A DNA stretch of 64,000 nucleotides from Closterium sp. Naga37s-1 (GCA_947471745.1 CANJKZ010000013.1:372001-436000); one strand, 5' to 3'; shown: positions 10,690 to 21,676, numbered from the stretch's first letter. Program-made: numbers and translations. Notes: generated by a model not told the origin, from the sequence alone.

Positions 10690-10960
10690 TTTATTTCGTG
10701 TCTAGTGTGTGAGCTGCATTCTCTGCTTTTGTTTTCTTTTGCAATGCTATGAGGTGTACTCTTTGTTTTTGTTTTCTTATGCAGTGGCTGTGAGTTGTTT
10801 CCTGCTTGGCCTCCGCACATGAGTTGCATTCTCTGTTTATTGTTTTCTTGTACACAATGTGTGAACATCCTCTTTTTTTGCTTTCTTGTGCGGGGCGTAT
10901 GTTGCATTCTCTGTTTTTACTATGTGCAGGGTGCGTGAGCTGAATTCTTTGATTATGTTT
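10690..10960. repeat. Degenerate ~50-bp tandem repeat
   Basis: About five diverged units containing GCATTCTCTG, a T-rich stretch with TTTTCTT and TGTGAGCTG. No protein similarity is visible. Confidence 0.65.
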
Positions 10961-10972
10961 GGCGGAGAAGGG

Positions 10973-11040
10973 AGATGAGGGAGGCAATGGGAGGGAGATG
11001 AGGGAGGGAGGGAGGGAGGGAGGGAGGGAGGGAGGGGTGT
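10973..11040. repeat. (GGGA)n microsatellite
   Basis: Repeated GAGGGAGGGAGG units with short interruptions, followed by TG-rich sequence to about 11225. Confidence 0.85.
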
Positions 11041-11276
11041 AGGGAGGATAAGGGGTGATTGGCTAGTGATGATTTCTTAATAGCTGAATGTCATGATGGT
11101 TGTGTGCTGACTATCTGTATGTATCTGTGCTTGTTTGCGTGCGTGTCACTGTGTGCGTGTGTCTCAGTGTGTATGTGTGTGTGTGAGCATGTGTGAGATA
11201 TGTATCGTATGTACAGTAGTGTTGTTTGTATCGTTTGTGTCTGTCTCAAGGCGTGTGCTGAAGTGCCTCGTGTATG

Positions 11277-11605
11277 CAACTCAGGTTGTGATCGCCGGTG
11301 GGGCAATAGCCTTAGCGTGCCAGACCAACCTTTGTTGCATCATCGATGCATTTTAGCATTCTCCCCAAGACACTCATAATTGTTATGCGTTGTCGTCGTT
11401 GTACCAGTACAATGTCGTGTGTGCTCGTTCGTGTTTGTTATAAAGTGTCATGTTAAACTGTGTCGGTTCTGCAATTGAGGTGGGGATCGTTGTTGGGGCA
11501 GCGTTGCTCGCCTTAGCATACCGGATCCATCGCTGTAGCACCGATGCAGTTTATCATTCACTTTATGACATTTGTTGTTGTTGAGTGTTGTCGTTATGTT
11601 CCGTA
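11277..11605. repeat. Diverged direct duplication of ~190-200 bp spacing
   Basis: Segments near 11285-11400 and 11475-11600 share the ordered words GATCG, GGGGCA, CCTTAGC, CATCG, CCGATGCA/TCGATGCA, CATTC and TTGTTGTTG-type sequence ending GTTGTCGTTAT. They look like two old copies of one unit. No coding potential recognised. Confidence 0.5.
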
Positions 11606-13129
11606 GATGCAAATACCGTAATTTGCATCCTCGTCGAATTTGTTGTCTCGTCAATTGTGTTTGATGTAAAATATGTTAAGGCCACCAATTGTTTCCATTC
11701 GCCGTATTTATCGACGATTATGGAACAATTGGTCTCATTTGGTTTCACTATTTTTGGCGACTCTTGAGTTTCAGTGCAGTCATCTCCACACATTTGAAGC
11801 AATCTTTCTCAAAACTTTAAAGAGATTGCTTCAGACGCTGGGAAAATGATAAAAATTTCACTGTTCATTCGAGTCGACCGAAAAAAGTGCTACCAAATGT
11901 AAAGGGGTTGCTACGCAACCCAAAAATGGTCTGCTCCCAGTTCTGTGCCTGCCTCTGATTCAGTCCAGGGGAGAGGTGGGTCAGCCACAGGACCGCCTAT
12001 TCTTAAAGTTGAGGTGGTATGCGATCGGATGGGTTTTCCTTGGTTCATGTGCGGTGATGCGTGGCAATCTCGGAGTTCCTTGACTTTCTGGTGACTTGAA
12101 AATGGGGGAGGGAGGGAGGGAGGGAATGGGAGGGAGGGATGCACTGTAGGGAGGGAGGCAAGGGTGCAAGGCCAATTGTGCGAGGTGCGAGCAAGTGTGT
12201 GACGCGGGAAGAATGTCCTTCATGTCAACCAACAAGGACAACCTGCAACGCATTCCGGAAAAAATCGAGGTCGCTGCTGTTCCCGAAGAACACTGTTGGT
12301 ACCCTGTCAAAACACCCAGCTTTGATGGAACTGTACTGTACAGTATGTATTTGCTGCCGGAGGTCTGGTCCAGGCCAGGTTCCAGGGCACTTCAGCGAGT
12401 ACGAAACATCTGTTTCCTGATTCAAGGGTTGCTGAATCACCAACCGCAGATAAACACTTGCTTTGTTTCGGGCACTTCAAAGGAAAAAGGGCTACTCTCA
12501 ACTACTCAGTGTCCAGCCGAGTTATTGCAATGATGCGTCGTACCCTCGCCTCCGACACCACCAGAGATTGAGCTGAGGGGCCCATCCAACCAACACCAAC
12601 GTCCTGCCGGAAGGGCCAGCACAGCACAGCTGAAGCTCATCCGAGCATGTCTCTCTGTCCGTTCGATAGAACCGTGATTTGCGTTCATCCGCCGGAAAGG
12701 TTCCTCCAATCTCAAGCGTCAACTGGTTCTATCTGTCGGGCGTGGGTTCGGCACTGTGGTTTTCTGGCTCAGCCTTCCGATTTTGATCGAAACCGCATGC
12801 TGCAGCAAGTGGAGCACCACACCCGAGAGCACTGTATATGATAAGCCGTTCAGCTGAACAGGTTATCAGAACACAACAGGCTCAAACTAAGTACAGCGCA
12901 TACCATGTTCCAGTAGAGGCTCGATTATCACTTTACATCTCCACCCAAACACACTACGCAATCAAATCAGGCGTTTCCTATATTTTACATGAGCTAATTT
13001 TACTAAACATGAGATACTAAACATTACCTTACACCGTTTTTTCATTCCACAAATATTGCCTCTATGAAGTTGAATCATGGGGTTTTTTATTAATAAGATG
13101 GTTCCTTCCATTGTTATCATCAAGTATTA
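11606..13129. other. Unassigned sequence left of retrotransposon A
   Basis: No recognisable protein, RNA gene or long repeat. There is a short GGGAGGGA run near 12105-12160 and a 112-codon open frame around 12195-12533 that matches nothing I know and has no supporting context. Confidence 0.4.
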
Positions 13130-13134
13130 CTATC

Positions 13135-13571
13135 TGTTACGAATAGTGATTATTGAAACGTCACTATGCACTCCTCACCACAGCAAGCGAAGCACGCACT
13201 ACCGAGGTTGAAGTCGAAAGGGCGGAAGAAACACGAAATGTCGTACGGTTACGATAGCATCTGGACCATCGGGCAGACAGCATCAGGCAGCAGCAGTGGC
13301 GAGGATTCTGCCCGAACAGTTTCGTAACCACCCGGAGTCGCACGGTTGGATTTCGCTGCAATAAGGGAATGTACCCCTTAGAGTACATGGCTAGCTAGGT
13401 CGATTCGAATTCCCCTGTACTCTTATTTATATTCCTTGTACTCCATGTTTTTATTATCTCAAGCATTTACATTCACTCTTGTATTGAGGTCAAGGGCCCA
13501 CCACTACTAGACTATAAGTGTGCGAACCTTCCTGAGGTGATCCTGAGGTCGATCTACTTCTGATCGCAGCA
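13135..13571 (+). repeat. 5' LTR of element A
   Basis: Starts TGTTACGAATAGTG, ends CTGATCGCAGCA. The same 437-bp sequence with scattered substitutions is at 27227-27663. TTATTTATA near 13421 is a possible promoter element. Confidence 0.95.
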
Positions 13572-13586
13572 TGGTATGAGAGAGAC
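13572..13586 (+). other. Primer-binding site of element A
   Basis: TGGTATGAGAGA directly follows the LTR and resembles the TGGTATCAGAGC complement of initiator Met-tRNA that many plant copia elements use, with mismatches. Confidence 0.7.
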
Positions 13587-13664
13587 TCAGGAATCCTTCG
13601 CACCGCCACCACCGAAATCTTCGGCGAACGGAAAGTGGCGTCCGGCACACGCTCACGTGTGAGA

Positions 13665-14454
13665 ATGGCCGGAGGATCTGGTGGTCAGATGAATCTGACG
13701 GCTAAAGCGCAGCCCAATCCGGCTGCGACAAGCAAGGAGACGACGACAATCCCTTCCGCCGTCCTCGCACAACTGATTCAGCGACTCACAAGTCTGGAGC
13801 AAGGGCTCCAAACATTGCGGAATGGTGACGCGGGAACATCTTCCCAACCCACTCAACCGGCCTCGAATGGCCAGAACTCCGCCCCGCACACCTTCTCCCT
13901 CGACACAAATGGCTCAACACCCAAGACTCCCTGTCCCAGCGACGAAGCAATTCTCTCTGCGCAATCGAGGTTTTTGAGCATATAAAAAATAAAGACAAGT
14001 GTGTGCTTTGACGGCAGAGACTTCTATACCTGGAGCTTCGAGCTGGAACTGCTACTGCAAAACGCGCAGATTTTTCACTACTTCGGCGGGAGCTACTCGG
14101 GACCTGCGGAGGACACTGACGACGCACGATCCAAGTACTACAACGAGTCCCTGATGGCGTACGGGGTTCTTCTGCGAAACATGTCGCCGACGGAGCAATT
14201 GAGCATTCGCTCATACAAAACCTCGCCTGCTCCAGCCCACAACGCTTGGCGCCACCTGAACGGTGTGTATCAACCAAAGGACTCAGTGTCGTCGAGCCGC
14301 CTTCTCCAGCAGCTACTGGAGACGAAAATGGCACCAGGAGAGAAGGCCAACAGCTACTTGAATCACTGTCGGAGCTTACGCGATCAAATCGCGAAATTGG
14401 GGAGCACGATCTCTGAGGAGATCTTCGTGAACATCGTGCTCCAAGGGCTCGGCC
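13665..14454 (+). pseudogene. Element A gag, 5' part
   Basis: Frame from ATG 13665 with one TAA at 13983 and continuation in the same frame (FYTWSFELELLLQNAQIFHY, then SRLLQQLLETKMAPGEKANSY and LNHCRSLRDQIAKLGSTISE). This is the copia gag (UBN2-type) core. It is cut at 14454 by the insertion of element B and resumes in frame at 22023. Confidence 0.85.
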
Positions 14455-14590
14455 TGTCAGAACATTATATAGCTTATGCTGTTGTGTAGGCTATAGTGGG
14501 GTATCCCATAGGGGGTACAACCCAATCAGGGTTTTCTATATGTACTCACCTCATTCATAGTTCATTCATCCTCGTTCTTCATTCTTCTCA
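14455..14590 (+). repeat. 5' LTR of element B
   Basis: Short 136-bp LTR, starts TGTCAGAACATTATAT and ends CATTCTTCTCA. No difference from the 3' LTR was seen. Confidence 0.97.
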
Positions 14591-14604
14591 TGGTATCGAG
14601 CAGG
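14591..14604 (+). other. Primer-binding site of element B
   Basis: TGGTATCGAGCAGG directly after the LTR; one mismatch to the initiator Met-tRNA complement TGGTATCAGAGC over the first bases. Confidence 0.8.
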
Positions 14605-14620
14605 TTCCCTCGTGGGAACT

Positions 14621-14637
14621 GTTCCTAGGGCCCACCG
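14621..14637 (+). promoter_or_regulatory. Leader motif shared by elements B and C
   Basis: GTTCCTAGGGCCCACCG lies 17 bases after the primer-binding site in B and recurs exactly in C (39680-39696, minus). It contains the overlapping palindromes CCTAGG and GGGCCC. Its position suits an RNA dimerisation or packaging element, but that function is inferred only. Confidence 0.5.
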
Positions 14638-14689
14638 TTTTTTTTTTCCTGCCCGGAGCGCACTCTGCCCCTACCCGAGTCGCGCTCCC

Positions 14690-15345
14690 CTCTCTCTTGG
14701 CCCCTAGTGGCCCCTTTAGCCGCCCGTCACGGCCCTTAGACGCCCGCGCGCCGCCCGTCCCGGCCCCTTAGACGCCCGCGCGCCGCCCGTCCCGGCCCCT
14801 AGACGCCCGTGCGCCACCCGGCCCGGCCCCTAGACGCCCGCGCGCCGCCCGTCCCGGCCCCTAGACGCCCGCGCGCCGCCCGTCCCGGCCCCTAGACGCC
14901 CGCGCGCCGCCCGTCCCGGCCCCTCGAAGCCCGCGCGCCGCCCGTCTCGGCCCCTCGACGCCCGCGCGCCGCCCGTCCCGGCCCCTCGCCGCCCGTGAGC
15001 CGCCCGTCCCGGCCCCTAGACGCCCGCGCGCCGCCCGTCCCGGCCCCTAGACGCCCGCGCGCCGCCCGTCCCGGCCCCTCGACGCCCACGCGCCGCCCGT
15101 CCCGGCCCCTAGACGCCCGCGCGCCACCCGGCCCGACCCCTAGACGCCCGCGCGCCGCCCGTCCCGGCCCCTCGACGCCCGCGCGCCGCCCGTCCCGGCC
15201 CCTCGACGCCCGCGCGCCGTCCGTCCCGGCCCCACGCCGCCCGTGAGCCGCCCGTCCCGGCCGCGCACCGCAGTCCCGGTCCCACGCCGCCCGTGCGCCG
15301 CCCGTCCCAGCCGCGCGCCGCCGTCTCGGTCCCCACGCCGCCTGT
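14690..15345 (+). repeat. ~31-bp GC-rich minisatellite in the leader of element B
   Basis: About twenty tandem units built on CGGCCCCTAGACGCCCGCGC plus GCCGCCCGTCC, with small variants (CTCGACG, CCACGCC). It lies between the primer-binding site and the start codon. Open frames on either strand across it are Arg/Pro/Ala-rich repeats without support as genes. Confidence 0.9.
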
Positions 15346-15414
15346 GCCGCTGAGGAGCTGAGCCGCCCGAGCCGCCCGAGCCGCCCGCACCGCCCGAGCA
15401 GCCCGAGCCGTGCT

Positions 15415-15645
15415 GCCCCTCAGCAGCACAACCGAGCCGCCCGACAGCAGAGCAGCCGAGCCGCCCAGCAGCCGAGCCGCTCAGCAGCCGAGCCGCCCAG
15501 CAGCCGAGCCGCCCAGCAGCCGAGCCGCCCAGCAGCCGAGCCGCCCAGCAGCCGTGCCGCCCAGCAGCGGAGCCGCCGAGCCGCCGAGCCGCCCGGCAGC
15601 CGAGCCGCCGAGCCGCCGCGCCGCCCTCCTTCCGGGCCGCCCGAC
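15415..15645 (+). repeat. 15-bp minisatellite in the leader of element B
   Basis: Repeated CAGCAGCCGAGCCGCC units, degrading to CCGAGCCGCCGAG towards the 3' end, ~80 bp upstream of the gag-pol start. Confidence 0.85.
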
Positions 15646-15724
15646 CTGTCCAGTCTGGTGAGCACAGCGCCCTTTCACTGCACTGCCCTCACCCTACTGT
15701 TTGCGCTGCCAGTCGTCTAGGGTC

Positions 15725-18700
15725 ATGGCTACCCCTAGTGTTCTAGTCTTTGACGCTGAGGGTCGGGCCATTGACTTTGAGGTTTGGGTGGATGACCTGC
15801 AGCTGTTCTTACAGTGCGATAGGGCAGATGGTCTCTCTCTCTTTGACCTCACCTCTGGCGCCTCCACTGCCCCTGCTGCTGACGCCGACGCCACTGTTCG
15901 CTCCCAGTGGGCCACGCGCGACGCTGCTGCACGTCTTGCTGTGCGTCGCCACCTCCCTACCTCCGAGCGTGCACACTTTAGTCAGTACAAGAGTGCTCAG
16001 ACCTTGTACGACGCTGTAGTTGCGCGCTACTCCTCCCCTGCCACTGCTGCACTGAGCCGTCTCATGCTACCGTACCTCTTTCCTGACCTTACTGCCTTTC
16101 CCACAGTCGCTGACCTCATTACGCACCTCCGCACTAGTGACACTCGCTACCGCGCTGCACTCCCTGCTGACTTCTGCGCCAAGAACCCCCCCCCCATGTA
16201 CATCACTCTTTACTACATAGTCACTCGCCTTCCTGACTCCCTTCGCGTAGTCAGGGACCACTTTCTCTCTGTCTGTCCCACCACTCTCACTGTTGACCTC
16301 CTCGAGAAGTCCCTCCTAGCGGCCGAGAAGAGCATAGTCGCTGTAGGGGCCTCTCGTGGTGACCCGCGCACCCCCATCTTTGAGGGGTGTTCCCCCTCCC
16401 CCCTTCTGCCCTCTGTTGCCTCTGCTGCTGCGGCCGACCTCCTTGGTCTTGAGTCGGTCGGTGTGGCGTCTGCCCCTAGTGGGAGACGCCGCTCTGGCAA
16501 GGGCAAGGGGGGCAAGAGCGCTGGAGGAGCGAGTGGGGGCGGTGGAGGTGGAGGTGGCGGCAGTGGGGGGAGTGGGGGTGGCGGTGGGAGTGGAGGTGGG
16601 GGTGGAGGAGTCGGTGGCGGCAGTGGAGGCGGAGGTGTCGGCGGCGGTGGCAGTGGGAGCGGGGGTGGCGGAGGTGGCGGCGGCGGAGGCGGAGGTGGAG
16701 GCGGCGGCAGTAGCGGAGGCGGCGGAGGCGGAGGAGGCGGCGGGGGTGGAGGTGGTGCTGGTCGCGGGTCTTCGCAGAGGAGTGGCTCCGGTGGTGGCTC
16801 GCGCCAGCAGCAGCAGCGTGGTCGTGACACCTTGTCCCCTCAGCAGCTTCGTGAGTGGTACACTGCGCGTCAGCGAGGTGGGGGTTTTGGTCCGTGCTCC
16901 TACGTTTTGCGCACCGGCGACCGTGCGGGTGAGCAGTGTGGGGGTCCCCACCCCACTCAGCGCTGCTTTGGCCGCCTGACGGACGCGTGGCGTCACCAGT
17001 TCCCGGAGGCCTCAGAGATCCCTCGTTGGGGTGACCTGTCCAGGGCGGGTGTTGCCATCTATGATCTTGACTTTGATGCTATTCTCTCTGCCATGTATGC
17101 TGTGTCTATTAGTGATGAGGGTGACTGTTACCGGTGTTTCCCGCCCGATCCGGGTATTGAGACTGCTGCTCTAGGTCCTGGTGAGGCTGCTGCCCTAGGT
17201 GCTTGCGACGCTGCTGCCCTAGGTGCTCGTGTGTCTGCGTCCTCAGGTACTGGTGAGTCTGCGCTCTCAGGTACTACGTCGGCTTCGGCCTCCCTCACCT
17301 TCACCCTTGACTCTGGGGCGTCTCGCTCCTTCTTTAGGGACCGCACCACACTCACACCGCTGAGTCGACCGGTTGCAATGTCTCTGGCTGACCCCTCTGG
17401 GGGTCCTGTCCTGTCTCGCTTCTCCACAGTCCTCCCGTGTCCGGCGGCTCCCTCTGGCACCCTGTCTGGTCTCTACCTCCCCTCGTTCTCTACGAACCTG
17501 GTGAGTGGTGCTGACCTACAGGATGCGGGTGTACACCAGTTCACTCCTGCGCGTCAGCGGGTGACGCACTGTACAGAGGCTAGCACAGGCCGACACCTGG
17601 CTACGTTTACCCGTCAGCCGGGGTCGAGCCTGTACACACTGACCACTGCGTCTCCTCCCGTTACTGAGTCTGGTAGAGTCGCTTCGTCGGGTCAGGTGTT
17701 TGCTGCTGCGTCCAGGTCTAGTCCTGAGTCTGCCCCCTGTTCTTGTCGTCTCCTGTCTCACGAGACTCTTCTCTGGCACCACCGTCTTGGTCACCCCTCT
17801 CTGCTTCGGCTCAGAGGCATGGCCTCCCGTCTTCTAGTGTCTGGTCTCCCCCGGTCCCTCCCTCCCCTTCCTCAGGGCCCTGGCCCTACCTGTGTCCCCT
17901 GTGTCGAGGGGCGCCAGCGTGCTGCCCCTCACTCCTCCCAGTTTCCTCCGACAGAGGCCCCGTTGCAGACGCTCCACATGGACGTGTGGGGCCCAGCCCG
18001 CGTCCGTGGGCAGGGTCACGAGCGCTACTTCCTGCTCGTTGTTGACGACTACTCGCGTTACACCGCAGTCTTCCCCTTGCGCGGCAAGGGTGATGTCACT
18101 GAGGTGCTGATCGACTGGATCCGCGCAGCTCGTCTCCAGCTCAGGCAGAGCTTTGGCTCCGACTTTCCTGTTCTGCGTCTACACTCTGACAGAGGCGGAG
18201 AGTTCTCCTCTGGCCTTCTGCGAGCCTACTGTCGTGCACGAGGCATCCGTCAGACCTTCACGCTCCCGGACTCTCCGCAGCAAAATGGGATTGCTGAGCG
18301 CCGCATTGGCACGGTCATGGACGTCGCTCGTACGTCTATGATGCATGCGGCTGCCCCCCATTTTCTGTGGCCGTTTGCGGTGAGGTACGCGGCACGTCAG
18401 ATCAACCTTCACCCCAGGGTCTCCAGGCCGGAGACCTCCCCAGCCTTGCTGTGGACCGGGAAGGTGGGCGATGCGTCGGCGTTCCGGGTCTGGGGATCTC
18501 GGGCGTTTGTCCGCGACTTGTCTGCGGACAAACTGTCCCCTCGTGCTGCTCCTTGCGTCTTCCTGGGGTTCCCCCCAGACGCGCCTGGGTGGCAGTTCTA
18601 CCACCCCACCTCTCGCCGTGTTCTGTCCTCTCAGGACGTCACGTTCGACGAGTCGGTACCCTACTACCGCCTCTTCCCCTACCGCACTCCGTCCCCCCCC

Positions 18701-21676
18701 CCGCCCCCGCTCTTCCTTGTACCAGGTCCCCCCCCGGTAGACCCCCTCCCCCCTCAGGGTCCTGCCCCTTCAGGTGTGTCCCAGGTAGACGCAGTCGAGC
18801 CTGTTGAGGTCACTGGTGACTCTGGTACTGCTGGGGGTGCTGAGCCTGGGGGTGCTGGGCCTGGGGGTGCTGGGCCTGGGGGTGCTGAGCCTGGGGGTGC
18901 TGAGTCTGGGGGTGCTGAGCCTGGGGGTGCTGAGCCTGGGGGTGCTGAGCCTGGGGGTGCTGAGCCTGGGGGTGCTGAGTGTGGGGGTGCTACGCCTGGG
19001 GGTGCTTTGCCTGGGGGTGCTGGACCTGGGAGTGCTGCGCCTGGAGGTCCTCCGCCTCGAGTTTCTACGCGTGCTTTGTCTCGCCGGGAGCCACTCTCTC
19101 CACAGGAGCTGCGCGAGTGGTTTGCCCGGCGCTGGAGCCGTGCTGCTGGTGCTGGAGGTTCGTCGGCTACTGAGGGTGCTGCTGTTGCGGGTCCCGGAGG
19201 TGCTCGTACTGGGAGTACTGGAGCTGCTGGGCCTGCGGGTTCGACTGGAGCTGGTGCTGCTGAGGGTGTTGGCGCTGAGACTACCACTGGCGGTCCTGCT
19301 GGGGGTGCTCCTGGTGTTGCTCGAGGTTCTGGAGCTACTGGAGGTGCTGCTGGAGCGGGTGCTCCTGCTGGGGGTACTGGTGCTGTCCCTGCTGTTTCTG
19401 GCGTAGCTACGCGGCCTCGACCGTACTTCGTTCCACTCCTGCAGCAGGTTCTTGGTCTTCCGCCCTCTCCTGGTCCTCCTCCTCTCTTGGAGGGTCCACA
19501 GCCTGTCCCGTCGCGGTCACTGCTACAGCCTACCTCCCCTTTGCCTGCTCCTTCTCCCTACACTGGTCCTACTGGAGGTCTTACTGAGCGTCGTGAGCCT
19601 GCGTCTCGCCCTGCGTCGCCTGTCCGTGCTGCTCGCGCTAGTGGTCGTGGTTCGCGTCAGCGTCCTCCTCCTGTCCCTGGCACGCACAGGATGTCTCTGC
19701 GTCCGTCTACTGCTCCTCTGCGTGCCCCTTTGCCTTCTCCTCCTGAGTCCTCTCTTCCTGCTCTTCCCGACCCTGCGTCGGACTCTCTTCGTGCTGCCAG
19801 TCCTACTGTCACGCGTCTCCTTGCTACTGTCGTCACTGACCCTTCCTTCGAGTCTACTGCTGCGTCTGCCCTAGTTACTGAGCTCGTCGACTTTGCTGCT
19901 CGCTGTCGCCTAGACTACGCTGCTAGTCTTGTCGCTGAGTCTGGGTCTGCCTGTCCTCCGTCAGTCGGGGGTGAGTGTGCCCTTGGCACGGACGTCCTTG
20001 AGGACAGGCAGGAGGAGTTCCAGTGTCTGGCAGCTGCTTCACCTCATCTCGTGTCCGTACTACTTACCCCTGAGGGAGACCCGGATGCACTTGACATCCC
20101 GACTCCGCGCTCTTACGCGGAGGCGATAGAGGGTCCCTACTCCTCTCAGTGGCAGGCAGCTATGGATGCAGAGATGGCTTCCTGGAAGTCCACAGGCACC
20201 TACGTTGACGCTGTCCCCCCTCTTGGGGCGAACATCGTCAGTGGCATGTGGATCTTCAGGGTGAAGCGGCCGCCGGGTTCTCCGCCTGTCTTCAAGGCAC
20301 GTTACGTGGCTCGTGGCTTCAGTCAGCGACAGGGAGTTGACTACTTTCAGACCTTCTCCCCCACCCCGAAGATGACCACTCTTCGGGTGCTGCTACACGT
20401 TGCTGCTCACCGTGACTACGAGCTGCACTCTCTCGACTTCAGCACTGCTTTCTTGCAGGGCAGCCTGCACGAGGAGATCTGGCTGCGCCGCCCACTTGGC
20501 TTCACTGGGTCTTTCCCTCCTGGTACCCAGTGGAGTCTCCGGCGTCCAGTCTACGGTCTCCGCCAGGCGCCACGTGAGTGGCACGACACACTGAGGACTA
20601 CGCTTGCGGCTCTTGGGTTTGCTCCTTCTACTGCCGACCCGTCGCTGTTTCTACGCACCGACACCTCTCTGCCGCCGTTCTACATCCTCGTGTACGTCGA
20701 CGACTTGGTCTTTGCCACAGCTGACACTGCTGGACTCGCCCACGTGAAGTCCGAGCTGCAGAAGAGACACACGTGCACAGACCTGGGTGAACTGCGCAGC
20801 TATCTTGGCTTGCAGATCACCCGGGACAGAGCACGCCGCACCATTACCCTGACTCAGTCACACATGGTGCAGCAGGTCCTTCAGCGCTTCGGCTTCACGT
20901 ACTCCTCGCCTCAGGCCACTCCTCTGCCTACTCGCCACTCACTCTCAGCTCTGCCTTCGGATGAGTCCGTAGAGTCGAGTGGCCCGTATCCAGAGCTTGT
21001 TGGCTGCCTCATGTACCTGATGACCTGCACACGACCTGACCTTGCATACCCTCTTAGCATTCTTGCACGCTATGTTGCTCCTGGGAGACACCGACCAGAG
21101 CACATGGCTGCAGCGAAGAGGGTGTTGCGATACTTGTGCAGTACGTCGGGCATGGGACTAGTGCTTGGAGGGCGGAGTCCAGTGGTCCTCACTGGGCACG
21201 CGGACGCTTCTTGGGCTGACGACCAGGCTACGCAGCGGTCGTCGCAGGGTTACACCTTCAGTCTTGGTTCCGGCTCTGTCTCGTGGCGAGCTACTCGCTC
21301 GTCCTCTGTTCTCGGCTCCAGTTGTGAGGCTGAGATCTACGCCGGGGCCATGGCTGCACAGGAGCTTCGCTGGCTCACCTACCTGCTGACTGACCTTGGA
21401 GAGCCGCCTCGTTCTCCTCCAGTGCTGTACGTAGACAACAAGGCCATGCTGGCCTTGTGTCGAGAGCAGCGCTTGGAGCACAGAACGAAGCACATTGCTC
21501 TCCGTTACTTTCTTGCTCGTGAGCTGCAGCAGCGTGGTCAGTTGCGACTTGCGTACGTGGCCTCTCAGGCCAACACTGCTGATGTGTTCACCAAGGCACT
21601 TGCGCCTTGTGACCATCAGCGCTTCTGCACTCAGCTGGGTCTTGTACCTGTCTTGCCTCACTTGCTCTCCTCTTGA
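15725..21676 (+). CDS. Copia gag-pol polyprotein of element B
   Basis: The first ATG in the frame (15725, MATPSVLVFDAEGRAIDF) starts a 1,983-residue polyprotein. Order: gag core (~1-230); a ~90-residue nearly pure glycine linker (~262-350) with Ser; a Cys/His cluster (C-X14-C-X3-H-X4-C, ~388-415); protease TLDSGASRSF (Asp 529); GAG-pre-integrase HHRLGHP (~685); integrase with Asp 753, Asp 822 and Glu 858 (DD35E spacing); a PGGAE/PGGAG repeat region; reverse transcriptase with YGLRQAP and YVDD (~1657); RNase H with DASWADD (~1827), SCEAEIYAG and VDNKAMLALCREQ. All key residues are present and there is no stop, consistent with an active element. Confidence 0.97.
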   Translation: MATPSVLVFDAEGRAIDFEVWVDDLQLFLQCDRADGLSLFDLTSGASTAPAADADATVRSQWATRDAAARLAVRRHLPTSERAHFSQYKSAQTLYDAVVARYSSPATAALSRLMLPYLFPDLTAFPTVADLITHLRTSDTRYRAALPADFCAKNPPPMYITLYYIVTRLPDSLRVVRDHFLSVCPTTLTVDLLEKSLLAAEKSIVAVGASRGDPRTPIFEGCSPSPLLPSVASAAAADLLGLESVGVASAPSGRRRSGKGKGGKSAGGASGGGGGGGGGSGGSGGGGGSGGGGGGVGGGSGGGGVGGGGSGSGGGGGGGGGGGGGGGGSSGGGGGGGGGGGGGGAGRGSSQRSGSGGGSRQQQQRGRDTLSPQQLREWYTARQRGGGFGPCSYVLRTGDRAGEQCGGPHPTQRCFGRLTDAWRHQFPEASEIPRWGDLSRAGVAIYDLDFDAILSAMYAVSISDEGDCYRCFPPDPGIETAALGPGEAAALGACDAAALGARVSASSGTGESALSGTTSASASLTFTLDSGASRSFFRDRTTLTPLSRPVAMSLADPSGGPVLSRFSTVLPCPAAPSGTLSGLYLPSFSTNLVSGADLQDAGVHQFTPARQRVTHCTEASTGRHLATFTRQPGSSLYTLTTASPPVTESGRVASSGQVFAAASRSSPESAPCSCRLLSHETLLWHHRLGHPSLLRLRGMASRLLVSGLPRSLPPLPQGPGPTCVPCVEGRQRAAPHSSQFPPTEAPLQTLHMDVWGPARVRGQGHERYFLLVVDDYSRYTAVFPLRGKGDVTEVLIDWIRAARLQLRQSFGSDFPVLRLHSDRGGEFSSGLLRAYCRARGIRQTFTLPDSPQQNGIAERRIGTVMDVARTSMMHAAAPHFLWPFAVRYAARQINLHPRVSRPETSPALLWTGKVGDASAFRVWGSRAFVRDLSADKLSPRAAPCVFLGFPPDAPGWQFYHPTSRRVLSSQDVTFDESVPYYRLFPYRTPSPPPPPLFLVPGPPPVDPLPPQGPAPSGVSQVDAVEPVEVTGDSGTAGGAEPGGAGPGGAGPGGAEPGGAESGGAEPGGAEPGGAEPGGAEPGGAECGGATPGGALPGGAGPGSAAPGGPPPRVSTRALSRREPLSPQELREWFARRWSRAAGAGGSSATEGAAVAGPGGARTGSTGAAGPAGSTGAGAAEGVGAETTTGGPAGGAPGVARGSGATGGAAGAGAPAGGTGAVPAVSGVATRPRPYFVPLLQQVLGLPPSPGPPPLLEGPQPVPSRSLLQPTSPLPAPSPYTGPTGGLTERREPASRPASPVRAARASGRGSRQRPPPVPGTHRMSLRPSTAPLRAPLPSPPESSLPALPDPASDSLRAASPTVTRLLATVVTDPSFESTAASALVTELVDFAARCRLDYAASLVAESGSACPPSVGGECALGTDVLEDRQEEFQCLAAASPHLVSVLLTPEGDPDALDIPTPRSYAEAIEGPYSSQWQAAMDAEMASWKSTGTYVDAVPPLGANIVSGMWIFRVKRPPGSPPVFKARYVARGFSQRQGVDYFQTFSPTPKMTTLRVLLHVAAHRDYELHSLDFSTAFLQGSLHEEIWLRRPLGFTGSFPPGTQWSLRRPVYGLRQAPREWHDTLRTTLAALGFAPSTADPSLFLRTDTSLPPFYILVYVDDLVFATADTAGLAHVKSELQKRHTCTDLGELRSYLGLQITRDRARRTITLTQSHMVQQVLQRFGFTYSSPQATPLPTRHSLSALPSDESVESSGPYPELVGCLMYLMTCTRPDLAYPLSILARYVAPGRHRPEHMAAAKRVLRYLCSTSGMGLVLGGRSPVVLTGHADASWADDQATQRSSQGYTFSLGSGSVSWRATRSSSVLGSSCEAEIYAGAMAAQELRWLTYLLTDLGEPPRSPPVLYVDNKAMLALCREQRLEHRTKHIALRYFLARELQQRGQLRLAYVASQANTADVFTKALAPCDHQRFCTQLGLVPVLPHLLSS

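Noticed and set aside
12195-12533. 112-codon frame with ordinary composition
   Set aside because: Matches nothing I recognise, has no neighbours or splice context to support it, and frames of this length are expected by chance.
13391-13415. GGTCGATTCGAATTCC in the A LTR resembling a tRNA B box
   Set aside because: No matching A box or cloverleaf could be formed around it, and it is present in both LTR copies as ordinary LTR sequence.
14892-15665. Arg/Gly/Pro-rich frames in the leader of element B
   Set aside because: Minisatellite translation only; the real polyprotein begins downstream at 15725.
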